A stretch of 64,000 bases of DNA from Woeseiaceae bacterium (lineage in GTDB: Bacteria > Pseudomonadota > Gammaproteobacteria > Steroidobacterales > Woeseiaceae): positions 1 to 64,000 of the forward strand of contig JASJCM010000006.1 in assembly GCA_030065985.1 (NCBI GenBank). The letters run 5' to 3'. Under the pieces are notes generated by a model. The model was not told where the DNA came from. It saw nothing but the letters and a program-made list of their open reading frames with translations, and searched no databases. Position 1 is the stretch's first letter; each line of letters starts with the position of its first letter. Positions 57,129 to 64,000 of this stretch are shown piece by piece. Position numbers and translations under genes: made by a program.

Positions 57129-58964
57129 TTGCCTGCACCGATTGCGAAGTACGTCGATGGCGATGCGCTGGCGGCAGCGCTGACATCAGGTATTCACCGA
57201 GTGCTTGCCGAGCAGGAACTGCTCAACCGCATCAATGTCTTCCCGGTCGCTGACAGTGACACGGGCACCAATCTGAGCCTGTCGCTCGGATCCGCGCTAC
57301 CCGTGCTGGCGAGGCCCGGGGAAAAACACCTTGGCACGACGCTCGCTGCCGTCGCGGACGCGCTACTCGATGGCGCTCGTGGCAATTCGGGCGCGATCGT
57401 CGCGCAGTTCTTCCAGGGAATGAGTGACGCGGCCGGCGAAATCTCGCGCTTTACGACCTACACATTCGGCAAGGCCGTGGCGATGGGCAACGAGTACGCT
57501 CACGATGCGCTATCGAAACCGCGCGAGGGCACAATCCTGTCCGTGATCAGCGCATTTGCGCAGAGCATCGCACACCAGGCCAACGCGGCACGCGAAGGCG
57601 AGTTCCCGGCCGTCATCGATACGGCGCTCTCGCAGGTCGAAGAGGCGCTCGCCAATACGCCGAACCAGCTGGACGTATTGCGCAAGGCAGGCGTCGTCGA
57701 TGCCGGTGCCAAGGGGTTCGCCGAGCTCGTATCCGGTATGGCCATGTACTTTCGCGACGGCACGATCGAGCCGCTCCCCGATACGTCCTACGCGCATGAT
57801 ACTGAGGCGCCCATCGAGTTCGCCGAAGCCGACAACGAATCACAGTTCCGCTTCTGCACCGAGTGCATGGTCACGGGTACGGACATCAACCGGCGCAAAC
57901 TTCGCGAGGCTCTGGCCGAACTTGGCGATTCCCTCGTACTTGCCGGCACGAAGCGCAAGGCGAAAGTCCACATTCACGTCGATGATCCCGAAGCCGTGTT
58001 CGAGACGGCGCGACGCTTTGGCGATGTGACCGCCGAGAAAGCCGACGACATGCATCGGCAGCAGCATGCGACACACGAGGGCAAGCGACGTTTCGCGGTC
58101 ATCGCCGACTCGGGCGCCGATATCTCGGATGCGGACATGGAGCGCCTCGATATTCACATGGTGCCGTGCCGAATCCAGTTCGGGGACCACGGCTACCTCG
58201 ACAAAGTGAGCATCACGATCGACGAGTTCTATGAGGAGCTCAAGCACAATCCGCACCATCCGACGACCTCGCAGCCGGCGCCGGGCGATTTCCGTCGGCA
58301 GTTCCAGTTCCTGGCCAGCCACTTTGACGATGTGATCTCGATCAACCTGACTAGCGTTGCGAGTGGCACGTACGAAGCAGCCCGACTTGCAGCAGAGCGC
58401 GTCGACGCGCCCGGCAGAATTCACGTTATTGATACGCGCAATGCGTCGCTCGGCCAGGGGCAGCTTGCCGTCATGGCTGCGGAAATGGCCGAGGCGGGAC
58501 ACAGCGTCGAGGAAGCACTGGACGCGGTGCGCGCGGCAATTCCGGTGACGACATGTTATGCGATCCTCGAGGACCTGCGCTTTGCAGTGCGCGGCGGTCG
58601 CCTGCCGCGCTGGGTCAGAACAGTAGGCGACGTGCTGCGCCTGATGCCGATTATTTATACCCGCGAAGATGGCAAAGTGACGCTCAGCGGCGCCCTTTTC
58701 GGGCGGCGAAATCGCGTCAAACGCTTTGCAAAGTACATTGCGCGGCGCATGCCCGAGAATACGGTCGAGATTGGTATCGGCCACTCGTTATGCCAGGAAG
58801 ACGCCGAGTCGCTGGCCGACTGGCTGGCAGAACTCAAGCCTGATGTTACCAAGGTCACTATGACAGGACTGGGGCCTGCGCTGGGTGTACACGCAGGGCC
58901 GAATTGCCTGCTCGTCGCGGTTCGGAAGCTACCCGCCGATCTTTCCGCCGACGGCGTCGACTAG
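57129..58964 (+). CDS. DAK2 (FakA-like) - DegV (FakB-like) fusion protein
   Basis: N-terminal INVFPVADSDTGTNLSLSLGSAL...LLDGARGNSGAIVAQFFQGM; middle FCTECMVTG...KVHIHVDDPEAVFETARRFGDV; C-terminal AVIADSGADIS...TTSQPAPGDF...SINLTSVASGTYEAARLAAE...DTRNASLGQGQL; TTG start. Confidence 0.9.
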   Translation: MPAPIAKYVDGDALAAALTSGIHRVLAEQELLNRINVFPVADSDTGTNLSLSLGSALPVLARPGEKHLGTTLAAVADALLDGARGNSGAIVAQFFQGMSDAAGEISRFTTYTFGKAVAMGNEYAHDALSKPREGTILSVISAFAQSIAHQANAAREGEFPAVIDTALSQVEEALANTPNQLDVLRKAGVVDAGAKGFAELVSGMAMYFRDGTIEPLPDTSYAHDTEAPIEFAEADNESQFRFCTECMVTGTDINRRKLREALAELGDSLVLAGTKRKAKVHIHVDDPEAVFETARRFGDVTAEKADDMHRQQHATHEGKRRFAVIADSGADISDADMERLDIHMVPCRIQFGDHGYLDKVSITIDEFYEELKHNPHHPTTSQPAPGDFRRQFQFLASHFDDVISINLTSVASGTYEAARLAAERVDAPGRIHVIDTRNASLGQGQLAVMAAEMAEAGHSVEEALDAVRAAIPVTTCYAILEDLRFAVRGGRLPRWVRTVGDVLRLMPIIYTREDGKVTLSGALFGRRNRVKRFAKYIARRMPENTVEIGIGHSLCQEDAESLADWLAELKPDVTKVTMTGLGPALGVHAGPNCLLVAVRKLPADLSADGVD

Positions 58965-59600
58965 GTCTTCACCCTCGTTGCGCGCGTTGTTCACGCGCCG
59001 ATCAACTGGCCAGGCCTGCAGCGGCGGCGTGATTGCATCGACGTCATCGAGAAGCTCGTTACTGCCGGCCAGCCATTCACCGGCGCCGTTCGCCTCCAGC
59101 ACTACTGGCATGCGGTGATGCAGCGGCTTCATGAAGTCATTGGCCTCGGTTGTAATCAACGTCGTAGTTTGCAGGGACTCACCGGTTTCCTTGTCCGTCC
59201 AGTTCTCCCATAACGCCGCAAATGCGAAGGGCTCACCGCTCGCAAGCGAGATGAAATACGGCGTCTTGACGTTGCCGTCGCGCTGCCACTCGTAAAAACC
59301 GTCAGCTAGCACGAGGCAGCGCCGGTGGCGATAGGCAGCCCGAAACGAAGGTTTCTCGGCGACGGTCTCGGCGCGGGCGTTGATCATGCGATTGCCGATC
59401 GACGGGTCCTTCGCCCAGAACGGCACGAGACCCCAACGCAGCATTACGAGTTCGCGACCCTCGCCTTCTGCGTTGCGGATCGCAACGATGTCCTGCGTCG
59501 GCGCTATGTTGTAGCGAGGTTTAACGTCGACGGAGCCTTCGACGCCGAACAGTGCGGCAGCGGCTTCGCTGGGTGAGTAGAAAGCAAACCGTCCGCACAT
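58929..59600 (-). CDS. SRAP/HMCES family (YedK) protein
   Basis: MCGRFAFYSPSEA, KPRYNIAPTQDIVAI, WGLVPFWAKDPSIGNRMINARAETVAEKPSFRAAYRHRRCLVLADGFYEWQ. Confidence 0.95.
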   Translation of the reverse strand: MCGRFAFYSPSEAAAALFGVEGSVDVKPRYNIAPTQDIVAIRNAEGEGRELVMLRWGLVPFWAKDPSIGNRMINARAETVAEKPSFRAAYRHRRCLVLADGFYEWQRDGNVKTPYFISLASGEPFAFAALWENWTDKETGESLQTTTLITTEANDFMKPLHHRMPVVLEANGAGEWLAGSNELLDDVDAITPPLQAWPVDRRVNNARNEGEDLVDAVGGKIGG

Positions 59601-59612
59601 CGCTGCGCCTCC

Positions 59613-60386
59613 CTATTCCCGAATGCCGACGCCGCGCTTCATGAGGATCATGCAACCCGAAAACAGCACGACGACGAACACGATCAGAATCGTGTACGCA
59701 TGCCCGATGCTGATATCCGACGTGCCGAGAATGCCGTAACGGAACGCGTTCACCATGTACAGAATCGGGTTCGCCTTCGACACGTTCTGCCAGAACTCGG
59801 GAAGCAGCGAAATCGAATAGAACACGCCACCAAGGTAGGTCAGCGGCGTGAGGACGAACGTCGGCACAATCGAGATATCGTCGAATTTCCTGGCGAAGAC
59901 AGCGTTGATAAAGCCGGCAAGCGAGAAGACGATCGATGACAACAACACGATCGAGATCATGATGAATGGGTGCGCAACCTGGAGATTGGTGAAGAACAAT
60001 GCGATGAACGTAACGAGCAGGCCGACCAGCAAGCCGCGCAGCACACCGCCGGCGACATGTCCGAGGATGATCGTCGCGTAAGACATCGGTGCGACCAGCA
60101 TTTCCTCGACGTGGCGCCCGAACTTAGCGCCGAAGAACGAGGACACGACATTGCCGTACGAGTTTGTGATTACGGACATCATGATGAGGCCAGGCGCGAT
60201 GTAGGCCATGTAGTCAAAGCCATCCATCGTGCCGATGCGCCGGCCAATCAGGTTGCCGAAAATAATGAAGTACAAGGTCATCGTGATCGCTGGCGGGACA
60301 ATGGTCTGCACCCAGATGCGCAACACGCGCACCATCTCCTTGCGAATGATCGTCTTCGCCGCCACGAGGTTGAGTCGCAGATTCAC
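59613..60386 (-). CDS. ABC-2 type transporter permease
   Basis: PPAITMTLYFIIFGNLIGRRIGTMDGFDYMAYIAPGLIMMSVITNSYGNVVSSFFGAKFGRHVEEMLVAPMSY. Confidence 0.93.
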   Translation of the reverse strand: MNLRLNLVAAKTIIRKEMVRVLRIWVQTIVPPAITMTLYFIIFGNLIGRRIGTMDGFDYMAYIAPGLIMMSVITNSYGNVVSSFFGAKFGRHVEEMLVAPMSYATIILGHVAGGVLRGLLVGLLVTFIALFFTNLQVAHPFIMISIVLLSSIVFSLAGFINAVFARKFDDISIVPTFVLTPLTYLGGVFYSISLLPEFWQNVSKANPILYMVNAFRYGILGTSDISIGHAYTILIVFVVVLFSGCMILMKRGVGIRE

Positions 60387-61307
60387 GCGTCAACTCCCTT
60401 GTTCTCGACGAGGCGCATAAACATTTCCTCGAGCCGATTGGCCTTGTTGCGCAGGCTGACGACCTGGATTCCCTGCGCATTGAGCTGCGTGAACAGGCTG
60501 TTCATGTCGGTCTCCTGCCCTTTCTCGACCTCGAGCTCACAGTCCTCGCGAACTCGCGTCTCAAAACCATCGAGCTGCGGCGCTGTGTCCAGCTGTCGAT
60601 CAAGGCTCAGTACGAAGGTCTCGCGATGCAGGCGGCGCAGTACTTCGCTCATACGAGCATCTTCGATGATCGTGCCCTCGTCGATGATTGCGATATGGCG
60701 ACAAAGCGACTCGGCTTCCTCGAGATAGTGCGTCGTAAGAATGATCGTCGTCCCGGCGTCGTTGATCTCGCGCAGGAAGTCCCACATCGATCGCCGGATC
60801 TCTATGTCGACGCCAGCGGTCGGCTCGTCAAGGATCAGGAGCTTGGGTTCATGCACGAGTGCGCGAGCGATCATCAGACGACGTTTCATGCCGCCCGACA
60901 GCGAACGCGCCGCATCGTCACGCCGATCCCAGAGGCGCAGGGCTCGCAGGTACTTTTCAACGCGCTCATCAGCAAGCTTGCCGCTGAGACCGTAGTACCC
61001 GGCCTGATTGCGTACCGTGTTGCCGACAGTTTCCCAGAGGTTGAGATTGATCTCCTGCGGCACGATGCCGAGGCAGGCTTTTGCCGCCTCGAGCTGCGTA
61101 TCGATGTTATGACCGAAAATCTCGACCGTGCCGCCCGACTTGTTGACGAGGGACGAGATAATGCCAATCGCAGTCGTCTTGCCGGCCCCGTTTGGACCCA
61201 GCAGCGCATAGAAGTCGCCTGCTTCCACGGACAGATCGATACCTTTTAACGCCTGGTTACCGTTGGCGTAGGTCTTGGTCAGATTCTTTATAGATAGGGC
61301 TTTCATG
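60383..61307 (-). CDS. ABC transporter ATP-binding protein
   Basis: FYALLGPNGAGKTTAIGIIS, LSGGMKRRLMIARALVHEPKLLILDEPTAGVD; start at MKALSIKNLTKTY. Confidence 0.95.
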
Positions 61308-61340
61308 AGGCCGCGTATTGTAACCGCGTGCCCCCGGCTG

Positions 61341-61949
61341 TCATACCTCGTCGGCAACTTTGCGATGCGGCAGGCTGATACTGCACGCAGCCGCCGGCAG
61401 GCGCTCCTGGCGGGTATCAGGTCCCTGTGTCAGCAAGGAATGCAGGACGCCCATCTGGGTTGCCTCACGCAGTGTCGTATCCGCGCCGGCCCCGCGCTGC
61501 AACAGCCGCTCCAGCCGTACATCGTCCGCTGCGAATCGCTCACAGATGATCAGCTGGTGGGAAACCTTGCCGAGCAGCGCTGCGAGCGTTGTCCCGGCCA
61601 GCTTGCCGCACCAGCCAAGCGTTGCACCACTTACCACGCGCGCGACGTATGGATTGCGACGCGCGAGTTCCCAGAGAAATGCGAGTCCCGCAGCCTGCAA
61701 GCTGCGCAGGTCGGCGTCATGGGTTTGTGTGTCCTCGATCAGATCCGCCTGTGGGGAGTCCCTGAGCAGGTGTTGCCACAGCGCGTCATCGTCCTCACGA
61801 AAGGAAAACAGCAGAAATGGCGCTTCAGCCAGCCGATCGATACGTGACAGCGACAGCGCTCCGATCCGCCCGGGGCGGAGATCGAGCCAGGCCCGGTTCA
61901 GGGCCGTCACGTTGGCCAGGTCGTCCGTTGTCAGTCCTTCGTAATCCAT
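61341..61949 (-). CDS. Hypothetical protein with FlhD-like N-terminal segment
   Basis: 202 aa; RIGALSLSRIDRLAEAPFLLFSFRED resembles FlhD [25 protein letters not shown]; divergent from an FlhC-like gene. Confidence 0.5.
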   Translation of the reverse strand: MDYEGLTTDDLANVTALNRAWLDLRPGRIGALSLSRIDRLAEAPFLLFSFREDDDALWQHLLRDSPQADLIEDTQTHDADLRSLQAAGLAFLWELARRNPYVARVVSGATLGWCGKLAGTTLAALLGKVSHQLIICERFAADDVRLERLLQRGAGADTTLREATQMGVLHSLLTQGPDTRQERLPAAACSISLPHRKVADEV

Positions 61950-62087
61950 AGGCGGCTCCCGGGTGCGCGCAGGGCCGTTTTTTGCGCGTCTCTTGAGTAA
62001 CTATATATTTGCTTGTAGGCCCATATACAGATGTTATAAGTTATTGAGGTACCATATATGGTCATATTTCTACAATAAAGGCAAGAA

Positions 62088-62678
62088 ATGAGACTCACCG
62101 ACGATCGTTACGCGGGCGAACGCCGCCAGTTCGAACTCGCGCTCCGCATGATCGGCCACGAGGCCCGAACGCGCACCATTCGAGAATGCACCGGCCTGTC
62201 GGACGACCGGATCCGCAAGCTCTACAGCACCTATTTTCGCAACGCAGGGCGCGAGGGAATCAAGCGACGTCGCGGCAAATCGCCGCGCCAGGTGCAGCAC
62301 TACGTCAAGAGCCCGGCGAATCAGCTGCAGGCAACAACGCTCGTCGCACTCTACTGCGCGGGCCTGCTCCTGCGCGTTGACGACGATGACAGTGTGCACT
62401 GCTGCTGGCCGCGCCCGGACGTCGATTTCGGCCACCGCCTGTGTCGCGCTTATGAAACCTACCTTGTGCTTCACGAGGAGGCGCAGCTCAGCTTCGAGTG
62501 GGCCTGGAACCTCCTGCATTGCATCGCCTGGAACGACGAGCTGTATCTGGCTGTGTGTGACCATTGCGACGCGAGATACGTCCAAGATGCGTACGCGCTG
62601 GACAACAGCACTTGTCCCGTCTGCGATATTGGCAACAGTTCCGGTACACTTGCCGGGCACTCAGTGCCAGAAAAATAA
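62088..62678 (+). CDS. FlhC-like zinc-binding transcriptional regulator
   Basis: C-terminal [23 protein letters not shown] (CxxC-x15-CxxC) resembles the FlhC zinc site; N-terminal helical region fits FlhC-like. Confidence 0.6.
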   Translation: MRLTDDRYAGERRQFELALRMIGHEARTRTIRECTGLSDDRIRKLYSTYFRNAGREGIKRRRGKSPRQVQHYVKSPANQLQATTLVALYCAGLLLRVDDDDSVHCCWPRPDVDFGHRLCRAYETYLVLHEEAQLSFEWAWNLLHCIAWNDELYLAVCDHCDARYVQDAYALDNSTCPVCDIGNSSGTLAGHSVPEK

Positions 62679-62703
62679 TCAAGCAATTAGGGAGTTAGAC
62701 CAG

Positions 62704-63090
62704 ATGTTAAAAGAATTCAAAGACTTTGCGATGCGCGGCAACGTGGTCGATATGGCCGTCGGTATCATTATTGGTGCTGCGTTCGGCAAGATCGTTTCGT
62801 CGCTCGTATCTGATGTCCTGATGCCGCCAATCGGCGTCGTCATGGGCAGCGTTAGCTTCAGCGACCTGCACGTTGCGCTTGGGGAGGGCGAAGGCGCGGC
62901 CACGCTCAACTACGGCATGTTCATCGATCAGGTGATCAACTTCCTGATCGTCGCTCTGGCTGTATTCTTCCTGATCAAGGCGATCAACTCCCTGAAAAAG
63001 AAAGAAGAAGAGAAGCCTGCCGAGCCGCCGAAGCCGTCGGCCGAAGAAACGCTGTTGACCGAAATCCGCGACCTGCTCGCCAAGAACTGA
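62704..63090 (+). CDS. mscL: Large-conductance mechanosensitive channel MscL
   Basis: [55 protein letters not shown]...[27 protein letters not shown]. Confidence 0.98.
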   Translation: MLKEFKDFAMRGNVVDMAVGIIIGAAFGKIVSSLVSDVLMPPIGVVMGSVSFSDLHVALGEGEGAATLNYGMFIDQVINFLIVALAVFFLIKAINSLKKKEEEKPAEPPKPSAEETLLTEIRDLLAKN

Positions 63091-63119
63091 TCGCGGCCCC
63101 TCGGGGCAATTAACGGTTA

Positions 63120-64000
63120 GTGGAAGACCACAACGTTTTTGCGGGCGCGTTCGTCGACCGCATTGGCGAACGCCGTAAGGATCCCGACTGGCTGGCCGAA
63201 GCGCTCTCGAGTGACGAGACGCGCTTCGTGCCGGTCTGGGGTGAGCGTTGCCTGGTGGGCGGCGATCCTCCCGGTGCCATCCTGCTCGACGCCGACGCGG
63301 CTCGGCGGTTCGTCACGCACGACAGCGCGATTTTTCTTGGACTGTTCCGCGACCGACCGGCATTTTCGGTGGCAATCCCGGGCGACCTGGACCCTCCATT
63401 CCGCGAGCTCGGCGAGTTCAAGGACCTTCGTTACCTGGGCACTGTGCTGCCACCCGACGAGGCGAATCTCGTCGCCCATGCGCGTGCGCTCGTGCTCTGG
63501 CACAGTGCGACGCTGTATTGCGGCAAGTGCGGCTCCGCTTCACAACCTTCGGCCGGGGGCAATTCGCGACGATGCTGCAATCCGGATTGCAGCCAGGAGA
63601 TATTCCCGCGCACCGACCCGGCGATCATCGTTCTCGTCAGCGACGGCGATCGTTGCCTGCTGGGCCGCCAGGCTTCCTGGCCCGAGGGCCGCTACTCGAC
63701 CATCGCGGGATTTGTCGAACCCGGCGAGAGTCTCGAGGACGCGGTGAGGCGCGAGGTGTACGAGGAAACCAACGTCCGTGTCGGCGCCGTTCGTTACCAC
63801 AGCTCGCAGCCGTGGCCTTTCCCATCCGCGCTGATGCTCGGGTTTGTCGCCGAGGCGACATCGTCCGAGATCAAGCTCAACGATGGCGAACTCGAAGATG
63901 CGCGCTGGTTCTCGCGCGATGAATTGCGTTCGGACGATGTCGGCCTGCCGTTTCGCATCTCGATTGCGCGGCGGCTGGTCGACCACTGGGTTGACGGGTT
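63120..64000 (+). CDS. nudC: NADH pyrophosphatase NudC (partial, runs off window; absent from the ORF track)
   Basis: GTG start; zinc ribbon CGKC...CCNPDC, FPRTDPAIIVLV, Nudix box GFVEPGESLEDAVRREVYEETNV, NudC motif SQPWPFPSALMLGF. Confidence 0.95.
   Translation, partial: MEDHNVFAGAFVDRIGERRKDPDWLAEALSSDETRFVPVWGERCLVGGDPPGAILLDADAARRFVTHDSAIFLGLFRDRPAFSVAIPGDLDPPFRELGEFKDLRYLGTVLPPDEANLVAHARALVLWHSATLYCGKCGSASQPSAGGNSRRCCNPDCSQEIFPRTDPAIIVLVSDGDRCLLGRQASWPEGRYSTIAGFVEPGESLEDAVRREVYEETNVRVGAVRYHSSQPWPFPSALMLGFVAEATSSEIKLNDGELEDARWFSRDELRSDDVGLPFRISIARRLVDHWVDG

Noticed and set aside
1-64000. CRISPR array, tRNA or rRNA genes, prophage or transposase
   Set aside because: No regularly spaced direct repeats, no tRNA or rRNA-like sequence and no mobile-element proteins recognised by eye; a tool-based scan would be needed to exclude small tRNAs or ncRNAs.

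Overview
This is a GC-rich, densely coded window that looks gammaproteobacterial (inference from gene content: psp locus, ExeA/GspB, FadE, TrmH, GshA). It appears chromosomal. I found no rRNA, tRNA or CRISPR array, and no integrase or transposase. Roughly 3-10 kb is an accessory-looking run of minus-strand small membrane or hypothetical proteins with looser spacing, recurring intergenic motifs and one frameshifted gene. The rest is housekeeping and metabolic: S46 peptidase, three-gene 2-oxoacid:acceptor oxidoreductase locus, dihydroorotase, IlvA, UvrD-like helicase, SLC13 permease, GshA, bactofilin, GGDEF/EAL protein, full psp locus, GntR-ABC operon, ECF sigma, Mdh, FadE, DinB, ExeA/GspB, MscL and NudC. 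The most notable region is about 46.5-53.6 kb, a nearly complete mevalonate-pathway cassette: HMG-CoA synthase, IDI, an in-frame HMG-CoA reductase-mevalonate kinase fusion, phosphomevalonate kinase, mevalonate-PP decarboxylase and a divergent FPP synthase. Other notable items are a single-chain DAK2-DegV (FakA/FakB-like) protein, a divergent pair resembling FlhD (extended) and FlhC, and a complete sigma54/IHF/tandem-repeat control region between pspF and pspA. All family calls come from reading motifs by eye; no database search was run.
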